Shown: in pieces, positions 1-9,590 of the stretch | How positions within the stretch are numbered: position 1 is the first letter of the stretch | Layout: each line of letters begins with the position of its first letter | Assembly: GCF_000612845.1 (NCBI RefSeq) | Contig: NZ_CCAT010000046.1 | Coordinates: 62,001-126,000 of the forward strand | Direction: 5' to 3' | Source: Clostridium ihumii AP5 | GTDB taxonomy: Bacteria; Bacillota; Clostridia; Clostridiales; Clostridiaceae | Length of the DNA stretch: 64,000 nucleotides | Notes under the pieces: generated by a model | Told to the model about the DNA's origin: nothing | The model's input: only the letters and a program-made list of their open reading frames with translations | The model's database searches: none | Made by a program: the position numbers and the translations under genes

Positions 1-65
1 AAAGTACCTGTTTGCTTTTGAATCATTCGTTTCATGTTGTTTTTAAATAAAACCCAAAAACTCAT
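1..65 (-). CDS. ABC-2 type permease, N-terminal fragment cut by window edge
   Basis: An ATG at 65 on the minus strand opens a frame with no stop to the window edge. It encodes about 21 residues starting MSFWVLFKNNMKRMIQKQ, a basic amphipathic start typical of ABC-2 permeases. A strong AGAGGAGGC ribosome binding site lies about 10 bases upstream, inside the end of the preceding permease gene. The four-base gap from that gene suggests a translationally coupled second permease subunit of the same exporter. The identity rests on context and N-terminal character only. Confidence 0.6.
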   Translation of the reverse strand, partial: MSFWVLFKNNMKRMIQKQTGT

Positions 66-68
66 ATT

Positions 69-1181
69 CTAAATAGCCTCCTCTCTTCTCGCATATCTAT
101 TTAACATGCATAAAAAAATTATTGAAAGGATAATATCTAACAATATGGCTACTTTTATTACAGAATAATCGTTAGAGTTTGCCATTTTAAAAATTCCTAA
201 ATTAGTCCATCTTAAAGGTGAAAGACTAGCACTTTTAAATCCACCTTCATCAGGGAAACTAATATAACATCCTCCTAAAAAACTCATAACAGGAAATATT
301 ATTGAGTATAATAATTTACTAAGTCCATCATTCTTTTCATTTGATATACCTCCAATTAAAAGCCCTAGACTTATAAACATCATAGCCAAGCTTATTATTC
401 CCACATATGCTAAGATTGGATAGTTTCCAAAATTTACTTTAAAAATAAATCTTGCAAATAGATACCCTGGAAGTATTATTAAATTTCCTAAAATAAAGTA
501 TCCTATTAGTTTTGCTATATAATACTTGCTTGGAGATATATTAGTAATCATTATTCTATTCTTCGATTCTAATCTTTTATCCCTTTGTATTCCGTACATA
601 GAAAAGAATAAAAGATAACTTGCCATCATTGTAATTTCAACTACACCATAATAATCAAAAGATGTTTGTGCTCTCTTTTGTTCAACTTTATCAAACACTA
701 CATTTTCTCTATCATTATTTCTCTCTAAATTATATTTAATTTCATTATTATTTAATTTTCCTACTTCATTTTCTAAACTTATCTTTCTATTTATACTTTC
801 AAGCAATCCATTAATCATTCCACCATTTATAAGATATTTATTGTTGGAATAAACTTTAATTGTGTTCTCATCTAAAAATATAAATACATCCTCTCCTAAT
901 TTAACTCTTTCTTTTCCTTCTTCTAAGCTGTTTACTTTTTTAAATTCAACTTTTATGCTTCCTTTATTTCTAATAGCTTCCGCTAATATTTTTTTACTTT
1001 CTTGTGTTCCCAAATCGTAGTAATATACATTAAAAGGCTCAATCTTTGCAACATTATCAAAGTTATTAAATAGAACTCCACCTATTAAAAGCATTAAAAA
1101 TATAGGAAAAAGCATATTGAATAATAAATTTTTAGGATATCTTATATTACTTAAAATTACATGTTTTATTATTCCCTTCAT
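69..1181 (-). CDS. ABC-2 type transporter permease
   Basis: This 370-residue membrane protein has one N-terminal membrane segment (about residues 20-40), a large extracytoplasmic region (about 45-180) and five or so C-terminal segments (about 185-365). That is the usual ABC-2 permease layout of drug, bacteriocin or lipid exporters. It starts 7 bases after the ATPase gene, and a second permease follows at once, so the exporter probably has one ATPase and two permeases. The two-component genes immediately upstream suggest induction by an envelope or antimicrobial stress, which is inference. The substrate is unknown. Confidence 0.85.
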   Translation of the reverse strand: MKGIIKHVILSNIRYPKNLLFNMLFPIFLMLLIGGVLFNNFDNVAKIEPFNVYYYDLGTQESKKILAEAIRNKGSIKVEFKKVNSLEEGKERVKLGEDVFIFLDENTIKVYSNNKYLINGGMINGLLESINRKISLENEVGKLNNNEIKYNLERNNDRENVVFDKVEQKRAQTSFDYYGVVEITMMASYLLFFSMYGIQRDKRLESKNRIMITNISPSKYYIAKLIGYFILGNLIILPGYLFARFIFKVNFGNYPILAYVGIISLAMMFISLGLLIGGISNEKNDGLSKLLYSIIFPVMSFLGGCYISFPDEGGFKSASLSPLRWTNLGIFKMANSNDYSVIKVAILLDIILSIIFLCMLNRYARREEAI

Positions 1182-1188
1182 ATAATCC

Positions 1189-2124
1189 CTACTCTCTTAA
1201 ACTTTTTCCTGTTAAACTTAAAAAAACCGTTTCTAAACTTACATCTTCATAATCTATATCCCTAATTTCAATATCTTTGCCTGTAAAATAATTTATTATT
1301 TTATCTAAGTTATTAACTTCTTTTAGTGATGTTATTATCACCTTATTTTCATAAACATTAATGTTACTTACCCCTCTTATATTTTTTATTTCATCTTTAT
1401 TTATTTCCTCAAAATTATTTATTGATATTCTTAAATTTTTCTTATCTGAAACTAAACTTTTCAGTTCATCTTTATTACCTTGAACTATAAGTTTACCATT
1501 ATCAATAATTCCAATATTTGAACATATCTCTTCTGCTTCCTCCATGTAGTGAGTTGTATATATTATAGTTGCTCCTTTTTTATTAAGCTCTTTAATTGCC
1601 TTAAGTATATAATTTCTTGATTGTGGGTCTATACCAACTGTGGGTTCATCCATTATTATTACTTTAGGTTCATGAGCAATCCCACAAGCTATATTTAACC
1701 TTCTACGCATTCCCCCTGAAAACTCTGAAGCTAATTTATTTTTTACATCCATTAATCCAGTAAAAGTTAATGCATTCTCAATCTTATCTTCTAAATCTTT
1801 TCCTTTAAAACCATAAAGACTTGTAAAAAACTTTACATTTTCATATGCTGTATACTCTGAATAAATAGCAACTTCTTGAGGTACTAACCCTAAATTTTTT
1901 CTTGCATGTTTCATTTTAGGTTTAACTTCTTTTCCCATAACTTTCACTATTCCATAACTAGGATTTAAAATTCCACAAATTAATTTAATAGCAGTACTTT
2001 TACCTGCACCATTAGGACCTAAAATCCCATATATTTCTCCCTCTTTAATATTTAAAGACATATTATCAAGTGCTATAAATTCTCCAAACTTCTTAGTAAC
2101 CCCATTTAATTCAACAACATACAT
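1189..2124 (-). CDS. ABC transporter ATP-binding protein, DrrA/CcmA type
   Basis: This 311-residue ATPase powers the adjacent ABC-2 permeases. Walker A (GPNGAGKST) lies at residues 36-44, followed by a Q-loop (GLVPQE), the signature FSGGMRRR, Walker B IIMDEPTVGIDP and a switch histidine in YTTHYMEEAE. The extra C-terminal 90 residues are typical of DrrA-like exporters. The ATG start is preceded by a GGGGGG tract. It is the first gene of the exporter group, separated from the regulator gene by about 250 bases that should hold its promoter. Confidence 0.93.
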   Translation of the reverse strand: MYVVELNGVTKKFGEFIALDNMSLNIKEGEIYGILGPNGAGKSTAIKLICGILNPSYGIVKVMGKEVKPKMKHARKNLGLVPQEVAIYSEYTAYENVKFFTSLYGFKGKDLEDKIENALTFTGLMDVKNKLASEFSGGMRRRLNIACGIAHEPKVIIMDEPTVGIDPQSRNYILKAIKELNKKGATIIYTTHYMEEAEEICSNIGIIDNGKLIVQGNKDELKSLVSDKKNLRISINNFEEINKDEIKNIRGVSNINVYENKVIITSLKEVNNLDKIINYFTGKDIEIRDIDYEDVSLETVFLSLTGKSLRE

Positions 2125-2280
2125 CTTCTAGCCCCCCATGTTCTTAATAGTCATCTCTTTAATATTATTATATAAAAATACCTCCTCTAATTAATGTAGA
2201 GAAGGTCACATCTTAACCATGACTTTAGTCATAATTAATATTTTAGTTTATCTTTTCACTTTGATATACTTAACAATTAC

Positions 2281-2345
2281 ATCTTATTTCAAATTACACA
2301 CTCATTTTCAGTTTTCAATTTTGCATTTTCAATTAAATTAATCAA
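2281..2345. repeat. Diverged fragment of the dispersed TATAGG repeat
   Basis: The stretch resembles the right-hand third of the repeat copies near 46600 and 48670: a run of CTTTCAATTTT, CATTTTCAATTAAATTAAT words is shared. Neither terminal sequence is present. AT-rich low complexity makes part of the match possible by chance. Confidence 0.4.
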
Positions 2346-2375
2346 ACTTCTTAACTTAAAAATCTAAACTATTTT

Positions 2376-3002
2376 TTATACATTTCCTCTTATGCAATAT
2401 ATAGCTATTTGAGTCCTGTGCTTTAACCCCGTTTTATCTAAAATAGATGTTATATAATTTTTAACTGTTCCCTCTGATATGAATAATTTAGCTGAAATTT
2501 CTTTGTTACTAAGTCCTTCTGATATACACTCCATAATTTCAATTTCTCTTTGAGTAAACATTTCTTTATCTATTTTACATTTTTCTTCTTTGCCAATATT
2601 ATTTTTTATCTTTTCCATAACTTCATCTTGTATTACAGAGTTGCCTTTTATAACAATCTTTAATGTATTTATAATTTCACTAGGTGTATTGTTTTTTAAT
2701 AAATACCCTTTTGCACCAAATGTAAGTGCCTTATTTATATAATCATCTTCATCAAAAGTTGTTAAAATCACTACTTTTGTGTTGGTTTTACTAACTATTT
2801 CTTTTGTTGCTTCAACTCCATTTAAAATGGGCATTCTAATATCTAAAAGTGCTAAATCCACATTATGTGTTAAACAAAACTGAAGGGCAGATTTTCCATC
2901 TTCAAAAGTTTCTAATACATTTATTTCACTATCTGCATCTAAAATTATCTTAAGACTTTCTCTAATTAAAATGTCATCATCAGCAATTATTAAATTTATC
3001 AT
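2376..3002 (-). CDS. Two-component response regulator, NarL/LuxR family
   Basis: This 208-residue regulator has a receiver domain (about 1-120) with the acidic pocket D8-D10, phospho-acceptor D54 (LLDIRMP) and conserved Lys in KGYLLK. A LuxR-type helix-turn-helix follows (about 140-205, motif LSNKEISAKLFISEGTVKNY). It is encoded 16 bases after the histidine kinase, so the two are a cognate pair. The downstream ABC exporter is the likely target by position. The start is set by AAGGGGGATAAT before the ATG. Confidence 0.93.
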   Translation of the reverse strand: MINLIIADDDILIRESLKIILDADSEINVLETFEDGKSALQFCLTHNVDLALLDIRMPILNGVEATKEIVSKTNTKVVILTTFDEDDYINKALTFGAKGYLLKNNTPSEIINTLKIVIKGNSVIQDEVMEKIKNNIGKEEKCKIDKEMFTQREIEIMECISEGLSNKEISAKLFISEGTVKNYITSILDKTGLKHRTQIAIYCIRGNV

Positions 3003-3018
3003 ATTATCCCCCTTATAT

Positions 3019-4143
3019 TTAATATTTTTTGAAAGGAATTAATAATATAACTTCAAAACCCTCATTGCTATTTATTAATATGTTTCCCCCTAATTTTAAA
3101 GCATTTTCCTCTATGCTTTTTAAACCTATTCCTTTTTTTATATATTTGCACCCTACACCATTATCTGAAACCTGCGTTTTACACATTTTATTAAAAGCCT
3201 CTATTTTTACACCTATATGATTTCCCTTTGAATATTTAAGTGTATTTGTTGAAGTTTCCATAATAAAATCTAATATAAACATCCACTGTTCCTTATCTAT
3301 TTTCTCCATATCGCCTTTATAATCTAACGAGAAGTTAAATCCTGTATCTTGAACCTTCTCCTCTAAAAGTAGTTTAACTTTATTTATTCCTATCTGTTCA
3401 TCTAAAGGTCTTATTTCTCTGAGAGTTTTCCTTATTTCATTCATACCACTTCTTAGCACGCCTATAGTGTTATTAATCATATTACATGTTTTTTCTTTAT
3501 CATCGCTATTTAACACTATCTTGCATGCTTCAAGCTGCATTATGCTCCCTGCAATAGTATGTCCAACTCTATCATGTACTTTTCCTGCTAACTCATTTCT
3601 TATTTCTAAATCTTTAGTGTATAAAGCTTGATTTCTATATTTTATTTCTTTATTTATTTTTTCATTTAAACTTTTAATATATATTCGCTTATCCTCTATT
3701 TCCTTCCTACATTTCAAATTATTTTCTATCATCATATTATAATTCTTTTTACAACATAAATACGCAAGTGATATTATAATAAATTGTATAGTTTGTGTTT
3801 TATCATCTATTACAAAATTTATAACTATAATAATTGCTATGTTTGCTATTGTATATAATTTAAAATTCAACAATAAGTCTACTAAACTAACATAAAAGAA
3901 TAAAATTGCAATTGGTGTATACATTATAGAAAAATAGAAAGAAATTATCATTTGAAATACAAGCATAAATTTATTAAACCTATCCTGAATTAAATGTATA
4001 CTAATTGTTGTTATTATAATAACTAATAAAAAAATAATAGATTGTTGAATTGCATAATCTTTAATTACAGAATCATAAGCTATATAAAATATCAGTAAAA
4101 ATCTCATATATATATCATAATCATGACCTAGCATTGCCCTCAT
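3019..4143 (-). CDS. Sensor histidine kinase, HisKA_3 (NarL-partner) family
   Basis: This 374-residue kinase has about five predicted membrane segments in residues 13-130 and almost no extracytoplasmic domain. That resembles intramembrane-sensing kinases of the LiaS/DesK kind. A short coiled coil (140-180) leads to the HisKA_3 dimerisation helix, with phospho-acceptor His190 in GKVHDRVGH. The ATPase domain follows (N box NTLKYSKG, DNGVGC, GIGLKSIEENA). Its RBS AGGAGA precedes the first ATG. It is paired with the NarL-type regulator just downstream. The signal is unknown. Confidence 0.92.
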   Translation of the reverse strand: MRAMLGHDYDIYMRFLLIFYIAYDSVIKDYAIQQSIIFLLVIIITTISIHLIQDRFNKFMLVFQMIISFYFSIMYTPIAILFFYVSLVDLLLNFKLYTIANIAIIIVINFVIDDKTQTIQFIIISLAYLCCKKNYNMMIENNLKCRKEIEDKRIYIKSLNEKINKEIKYRNQALYTKDLEIRNELAGKVHDRVGHTIAGSIMQLEACKIVLNSDDKEKTCNMINNTIGVLRSGMNEIRKTLREIRPLDEQIGINKVKLLLEEKVQDTGFNFSLDYKGDMEKIDKEQWMFILDFIMETSTNTLKYSKGNHIGVKIEAFNKMCKTQVSDNGVGCKYIKKGIGLKSIEENALKLGGNILINSNEGFEVILLIPFKKY

Positions 4144-4461
4144 TTTTAAATCTCCTATTATTTACTTTTCCCCTATTACTTTATAATTCTATTTTTTATA
4201 ATAAAAACCTTGTTTCAAAAATCTTAAACTTTAAAATGAATTTTTCAGTATATAATATATATAGGAATTCAATCTAATATTTCAGTTCTATCCTTCATTA
4301 TTAATCATTAATTTTGATATAATATCTTTATGAAGTTATAATAATGAATTTACATTTAATTCTTAGTATTGTATTTTTAAAAAGTTGTACTAATTTATAA
4401 TTTAAGTTTATTAAATATATTACTAGTTTTCTAAAACTAATGTTTTAAGTGAGGTGTTTAT
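4144..4461. other. Divergent intergenic region with a repeat remnant
   Basis: The 318 bases separate the histidine kinase (minus) from the aldehyde dehydrogenase (plus) and must hold both promoters. No gene is visible. At 4258-4320 there is a TATAGGAATTCAA word like the end of the dispersed repeat, followed by TTCAGTTCTATCCTTCATTA, which differs in two positions from the core of the copies near 19365 and 19830. This looks like a deletion derivative of that element. Confidence 0.5.
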
Positions 4462-5835
4462 ATGATAGATATAAAGAATATTGTTACAATTCAACGTAAC
4501 TTTTTTCTAAAAGGAAATACTCTTAGTGTAGATTTTAGATTAACTCAATTAAATAAATTAAGGTTAATATTAAAAAATAATGAAAGCATGATTTTAGATG
4601 CTCTTCATAATGATTTAAGAAAATCTAACTTTGAAGGCTACGAGACTGAATTTGGAATTGTACTTGAAGAACTTAACTATACAATTAAGCATTTAAAAAC
4701 TTGGATGCAAGCTACAAAAGTTAAAACTCAAATGGCACAATTTCCAGCAAAGTGTTTTACTTATCCTGAGCCTTATGGAGTCACTTTAATAATTTCTCCT
4801 TGGAATTATCCATTCCAATTATCAATGGCACCACTTATAGGAGCTATTGCTGCGGGGAACACTGTAGTATTAAAACCATCTAATAAAAGTTCTAATACAT
4901 CTAAAGTTTTAACTAAACTTCTTGAGGAAAATTTCCCGAAAGAATTAATTTCAGTTGTTAATGGTGGAAGAGCTGCAAACACTTCTCTTTTAGATCAAAA
5001 ATTTGACTATATATTCTTTACTGGAAGCGTGCCAGTTGGAAAAATTGTTATGGAAGCTGCATCTAAAAACCTTACTCCTGTGACTTTAGAACTTGGTGGT
5101 AAAAGTCCTTGTATTGTAGATGAAACTGCTGATTTAAAATTAACTGCAAAAAGAATCGTTTGGGGCAAATTTTTAAATGCAGGACAAACTTGTGTTGCTC
5201 CTGATTACTTATACGTTCATAAAAGTGTAAAAAATGAACTTATTAAACATTTAAAACGATATATCATAAAATTTTATGGCAAAAATCCTAAGGAATCAAA
5301 TGATTACCCTAGAATTATAGATGGAAAAGCATTTGAACGATTAATTGATTATTTAAATTGTGGAAAAATCGCAATTGGTGGTGATATTGACCAAGATGAA
5401 TTGTATATAGAGCCTACAATTTTAGATAATATAACCTTTGAAGATAAAGTTATGAAAGATGAAATTTTTGGACCTATACTTCCTGTTTTAGAATTTGAAT
5501 CTTTAACTGAAGTTATAGATACAATTAATGAAAGACCTAAACCATTAGCTCTTTATTTCTTCTCTAATAATGAAAAAAATATTTCTCGAATTCTTCAAAG
5601 AACAACTTCTGGGGGTGCTTGTATAAATGAAACTATAATTCATGTAGCTTCATTATACCTTCCATTTGGAGGCGTTGGAGAAAGTGGCATGGGAAAATAT
5701 CACGGTGCATCTAGCTTTGAAACTTTTTCTCACATAAAATCTGTAGTAAAAAAGGATTTTTCAATGGATGTTCCATTAAGATACCCACCATTTAGTTCAA
5801 GTAAACTCTCAAAATTAAAGAAAATATTTAAATAG
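4462..5835 (+). CDS. NAD(P)-dependent aldehyde dehydrogenase, class 3 (ALDH3-like)
   Basis: This 457-residue soluble enzyme should oxidise aldehydes to acids. The short length and lack of an N-terminal extension fit the ALDH3/fatty aldehyde group. Visible motifs are ISPWNYPFQL (about 111-120), the nucleotide-binding FTGSVPVG (187-194), catalytic Glu210 in LELGGKSP and the nucleophile Cys244 in GQTC. A GTGAGGTG ribosome binding site sits before the ATG. It forms an operon with the small gene 11 bases downstream. The substrate cannot be told from sequence. Confidence 0.93.
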   Translation: MIDIKNIVTIQRNFFLKGNTLSVDFRLTQLNKLRLILKNNESMILDALHNDLRKSNFEGYETEFGIVLEELNYTIKHLKTWMQATKVKTQMAQFPAKCFTYPEPYGVTLIISPWNYPFQLSMAPLIGAIAAGNTVVLKPSNKSSNTSKVLTKLLEENFPKELISVVNGGRAANTSLLDQKFDYIFFTGSVPVGKIVMEAASKNLTPVTLELGGKSPCIVDETADLKLTAKRIVWGKFLNAGQTCVAPDYLYVHKSVKNELIKHLKRYIIKFYGKNPKESNDYPRIIDGKAFERLIDYLNCGKIAIGGDIDQDELYIEPTILDNITFEDKVMKDEIFGPILPVLEFESLTEVIDTINERPKPLALYFFSNNEKNISRILQRTTSGGACINETIIHVASLYLPFGGVGESGMGKYHGASSFETFSHIKSVVKKDFSMDVPLRYPPFSSSKLSKLKKIFK

Positions 5836-5846
5836 GAGTTATCTTA

Positions 5847-6185
5847 ATGTACGAATTTAATCATTATAATTTAAATATAAAAAGTGACTTTGAAATAAAA
5901 ACATTCAAAGATCGTGAATATGACTTAGACTTACTTATTCTCTTAAATGATAGAACAGTAAACTTTAATTTAAATTCAACTAATTTATCATCTCGTATTC
6001 AATTTAATGATATAAAGTCCATTTTGGTAAGAATTTGTAAAGACCCTAATAACAATATTGGAACTGTTCACTTTTTAAAAGATAGTGGTATACACTCTAC
6101 TGTTTGTAACTTTGAATTCAATTATTTAAATCAAAGTTTATCAATACTTTTAAAAGATTATTCAGTTGAAATGAATTTTATATAA
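5847..6185 (+). CDS. Hypothetical protein, 112 aa
   Basis: I do not recognise this family. The protein is soluble, acidic to neutral, and predicted mainly beta-strand, with no signal peptide, membrane segment or cysteine motif. It is read as a gene because it has a GGAG ribosome binding site, starts 11 bases after the aldehyde dehydrogenase and is followed by a terminator. Co-transcription suggests a role linked to the dehydrogenase, but nothing in the sequence shows it. Confidence 0.65.
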   Translation: MYEFNHYNLNIKSDFEIKTFKDREYDLDLLILLNDRTVNFNLNSTNLSSRIQFNDIKSILVRICKDPNNNIGTVHFLKDSGIHSTVCNFEFNYLNQSLSILLKDYSVEMNFI

Positions 6186-6225
6186 AATCATATAGTCTAT
6201 GTAATTAAATTATTAATAAATATAG

Positions 6226-6265
6226 AAAGAGAGACTTAAATTAACAACTAAGTTCTCTCTTTTCA
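6226..6265 (+). terminator. Rho-independent terminator after the aldehyde dehydrogenase operon
   Basis: A stem of AAAGAGAGACTT against AAGTTCTCTCTTT with one bulged base and a T-rich tail lies 40 bases after the stop of the 112-residue protein. Confidence 0.75.
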
Positions 6266-6270
6266 TTTTT

Positions 6271-6305
6271 AATTAACTTAGTTAAAGTTGTTAACTAAGT
6301 TAATT
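6271..6305. promoter_or_regulatory. Perfect 15-bp inverted repeat
   Basis: AATTAACTTAGTTAA at 6271-6285 is the exact reverse complement of 6291-6305, with a five-base loop AGTTG. It follows the preceding terminator directly and has no T tract on either side strong enough to be a classic terminator. It could be an operator dyad or a secondary hairpin. Confidence 0.5.
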
Positions 6306-6706
6306 TGCATTTTTAGATTACTATAAACTCCATATTAATAATTATTTTATTTGCAAATTAAGTTTTATATTATTTGTTAACTCATTAACTTTTTATTCAA
6401 ACTTAACTTTTCTGTGATTTTTTCATCATTCGACTATATCTTCTTTTATGTCTCTTCTTTTGCCTTATTATGGGTTTTTTAATACTACATTGTGAGAATT
6501 TTATTTATTTTTGGAAAATATATATACAAATACTATAATAAGGTATATAATTTTGAATGTATTTATAGAATTTTAAAAATATTGTATTCAAAAATTCATT
6601 TAATGATGGATAGCCTTCATTTTTTTGTTAATAAATTGTTTATATTATGCAATAAATTTAGACTTTTATAGATACAATATAATATTTTACACGGGGTGAT
6701 TTTTTT
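6306..6706. other. Long AT-rich leader of the amino acid transporter
   Basis: About 400 bases without a gene lie upstream of the transporter. A TATAAT hexamer near 6680 could be a -10 element, but no convincing -35 is visible. I see no riboswitch consensus. Confidence 0.4.
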
Positions 6707-8134
6707 ATGGAACAAAAGAAGGACAAGCAGATTATGTGGTATACCTTAGCATTTATGGCATTTTCCACAGTTTGGGGATTCGGTAACGTTATCAACGGAT
6801 TCTCTGAGTATAACGGCCTTAAAGCTATCGTATCTTGGATCATAATTTTTGCTATTTACTTTGTCCCTTACGCATTAATGGTTGGAGAGCTAGGCTCTGC
6901 TTTTAAAAATTCTGGTGGAGGAGTAAGTTCATGGATTAATGAAACTATTGGACCTAAACTTGCATACTATGCTGGTTGGACTTATTGGATAGTTCATATG
7001 CCTTATATTTCTCAAAAACCATCTGGATTTATGATTGCATCAAGTTGGGCAATTTTCCAAGATAACAGAATTAGTGCTATAGGTACTAAAAAATTACAAT
7101 TATGTTGCTTAGTTATTTTCTTAATTGGTATGTTTATTGCATCAAAAGGATTAAATCCATTAAAGAAATTAGCTACATTTGCTGGAACATCTATGTTTGT
7201 ATTATCAATTCTATTTATTTTATTAATGACAGCAGCTCCTGCAATTACAGGTGCTAAGTTAAACTCTATAGATTGGTCATTTAAAACATTTATGCCAACA
7301 TTTGATCTTAAATTCTTTACTAGTTTATCAATACTTGTATTTGCTGTTGGTGGTTGTGAAAAAATATCACCATATGTTAATAAAATGAAAAATCCTGAAA
7401 CTGGATTCTCTAAAGGTATGATAACACTTGCAATAATGGTTGCTGTTTGTGCTATACTTGGAACTATTTCACTTGGTATGATGTTCGATTCTAACAATGT
7501 ACCAAAAGATTTACTTACAAACGGAGCATACTACGCATTCCAAAAACTAGGTAGCTACTATCATGTTGGAAATTTATTCTTAATCATTTATGCAATTGCA
7601 AATATGATAGGTCAATTCTCAACATTAATTCTTTCAATAGATGCACCTTTAAGAATGTTACTTGATAGTGCTGATAGAAGATTTATACCAGGTTCTATGT
7701 TTAAACAAAACAAAAATGGTGCTTATACAAATGGACACTTACTTATAACAATTATTGTTTCTTTATTAATTGTTATACCAATGTTTGGAATAGAAAATGT
7801 TGACGTATTAGTTAAAGCATTAGTAAAATTAAATGCTGTTTGTATGCCTCTTCGTTACCTATGGGTATTCCTTGCATACATTGCACTTAAGAAAGCTGGA
7901 GACAAATTTGATGCACAATATAAGTTTGTAAAAAGTAAAGCTGTAGGTATTATCTTTGGAGCATGGTGTTTCGCATTCACTGCATTTGCATGTATTGGCG
8001 GAATGTACTCTGAAGACAAATTCCAACTAGCATTAAATATAATAACTCCATTTGTATTAATTGGACTTGGTTTAATCATGCCAATTATTGCAAAGAAAAC
8101 TAATAAAGACATTGGTTCAAGTTTAGACCAATAA
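6707..8134 (+). CDS. Amino acid permease, APC superfamily (YjeM/GadC-like)
   Basis: This 475-residue integral membrane protein has about 12 predicted membrane segments. Its N-terminal region has the APC pattern TVWGFGNVINGFSEYNGL. The order VGELGSAF, then GGGVSSWINETIGP, matches glutamate/GABA-type exchangers of the YjeM and GadC group, which are 450-510 residues. It is monocistronic: a 400-base leader lies upstream and a bidirectional terminator follows. A GGGGTGA ribosome binding site precedes the ATG. The substrate is inferred only to be an amino acid. Confidence 0.85.
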   Translation: MEQKKDKQIMWYTLAFMAFSTVWGFGNVINGFSEYNGLKAIVSWIIIFAIYFVPYALMVGELGSAFKNSGGGVSSWINETIGPKLAYYAGWTYWIVHMPYISQKPSGFMIASSWAIFQDNRISAIGTKKLQLCCLVIFLIGMFIASKGLNPLKKLATFAGTSMFVLSILFILLMTAAPAITGAKLNSIDWSFKTFMPTFDLKFFTSLSILVFAVGGCEKISPYVNKMKNPETGFSKGMITLAIMVAVCAILGTISLGMMFDSNNVPKDLLTNGAYYAFQKLGSYYHVGNLFLIIYAIANMIGQFSTLILSIDAPLRMLLDSADRRFIPGSMFKQNKNGAYTNGHLLITIIVSLLIVIPMFGIENVDVLVKALVKLNAVCMPLRYLWVFLAYIALKKAGDKFDAQYKFVKSKAVGIIFGAWCFAFTAFACIGGMYSEDKFQLALNIITPFVLIGLGLIMPIIAKKTNKDIGSSLDQ

Positions 8135-8155
8135 GAATATCTTATACATTCTATA

Positions 8156-8195
8156 AAAATAAGATGATTTCTAAATATAGAAATCATCTTATTTT
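8156..8195. terminator. Bidirectional Rho-independent terminator
   Basis: A perfect 17-bp stem (8156-8172 with 8179-8195) carries A and T tracts on both sides. It lies between the converging amino acid permease and murC and can serve both. Confidence 0.9.
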
Positions 8196-8213
8196 TGTTA
8201 TAAATCAATAATT

Positions 8214-9590
8214 TTATTGATTTATAAACATTTCTCCTATTTTATATACGTCTCCTGCGCCTACTGTTAAAATTAAATCTCCTTCTTTAACATTTTCATT
8301 TAAATATTTAACAGTATCTTCAAAGCTATGCATATTTATAGCCTTAACTCCTGTTTTTCTTACTGCATCACCTAATTTTTGTGAACTAACTATTCCAGTA
8401 TCCTTTTCTCTTGCTGCATAGATATCTTCAAGTATTAAGTTCTCAATTCCTTCAAAGCTTTGCACAAACTCATCAAATAATGTTGAAGTTCTTGTATAAG
8501 TATGTGGTTGGAATATAAAGAATGTTCTATTATGAGGATAATTTTTTATTCCACCTAAAAGTGATTTAATTGCAGTTGGATGATGAGCATAATCATCAAT
8601 CACCTTAACACCATCTCTCTCACCTTTAAATTCAAATCTTCTATGTGTTCCTCTAAAATTAAATAATCCATCTACTATAGACTTATGACTTATATTTAAA
8701 GCTAACGATGCACAAATTATTGACATAGCATTTACTACATTATATTTTCCTGGAACATTTAACTCCACAGTAAACAATTTTTCATCATTTTTATATAAAT
8801 CAAAAATTCCACAAGCTAAATCATTAAACTTAAGATTTCTAGCTCTATATTCCCCATTTTCTATTCCAAAAGTCATAACATTACATTTAGCATCTTTTAT
8901 TACATCCATTGAATTTTCATCATCTGCATTAACTATTGCATATCCATCGTCAGGTATTATGCTAATAAACTTTCTAAATGCATCTTTTATATGATTTAAA
9001 TCTCTATAGTAATCTAGGTGATCTTCTTCAACATTTAGGATAACCCCTATATATGGATAAAACTTTAGGAATGATTCCTTATATTCACATGCTTCTGTTA
9101 TGAAATAATCACTTTTTCCTATATGAACATTTCCACCAATAACATCTAAATTTCCACCAACTAAGATAGTAGGATCTAATTTTTCTTCTAAAACAATATG
9201 TGACATCATTGATGTTGTACTTGTTTTTCCATGAGTTCCTGCTATAGCAACTCCATATTTATGTCCCTTCATTATAGATCCTAAAAATTCTGCTCTATTC
9301 ATAGAAGCTATGTTTTCTTCTTTAGCTTTCATAAGCTCTGGATTATCAGCTGCAATAGCTGCTGTATACACTACTAAATCTACATCTTTTATATTATCGG
9401 CACTTTGTCCTATATAAATTTCAGCACCGTGTTCTCTTAGTTTTTTAGTGTTTTCAGATTCACTTCTATCTGAACCTGAAACTTTATATCCATTTTCAAT
9501 AAGTATCTCTGCAAGTCCACTCATACTTACTCCACCTATACCTATAAAGTGAACTTTTTTATGAGTATCTCTTAAAAAATCAAAAGACAT
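8214..9590 (-). CDS. murC: UDP-N-acetylmuramate--L-alanine ligase
   Basis: MurC adds L-alanine to UDP-MurNAc in the cytoplasm, the first amino acid step of peptidoglycan stem synthesis. The 458-residue protein shows the N-terminal Rossmann motif [12 protein letters not shown], the ATP loop [21 protein letters not shown] of the central Mur ligase domain, RRFEFKG, and [10 protein letters not shown] in the C-terminal domain. The ATG at 9590 is preferred over a TTG nine bases earlier because AAGGAG lies about nine bases before the ATG but touches the TTG. It is transcribed alone. Confidence 0.96.
   Translation of the reverse strand: MSFDFLRDTHKKVHFIGIGGVSMSGLAEILIENGYKVSGSDRSESENTKKLREHGAEIYIGQSADNIKDVDLVVYTAAIAADNPELMKAKEENIASMNRAEFLGSIMKGHKYGVAIAGTHGKTSTTSMMSHIVLEEKLDPTILVGGNLDVIGGNVHIGKSDYFITEACEYKESFLKFYPYIGVILNVEEDHLDYYRDLNHIKDAFRKFISIIPDDGYAIVNADDENSMDVIKDAKCNVMTFGIENGEYRARNLKFNDLACGIFDLYKNDEKLFTVELNVPGKYNVVNAMSIICASLALNISHKSIVDGLFNFRGTHRRFEFKGERDGVKVIDDYAHHPTAIKSLLGGIKNYPHNRTFFIFQPHTYTRTSTLFDEFVQSFEGIENLILEDIYAAREKDTGIVSSQKLGDAVRKTGVKAINMHSFEDTVKYLNENVKEGDLILTVGAGDVYKIGEMFINQ

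Noticed and set aside
7012-7497. ORF of 161 codons on the minus strand inside the amino acid permease
   Set aside because: It is the complementary-frame shadow of a well-supported transporter gene and has no ribosome binding site.
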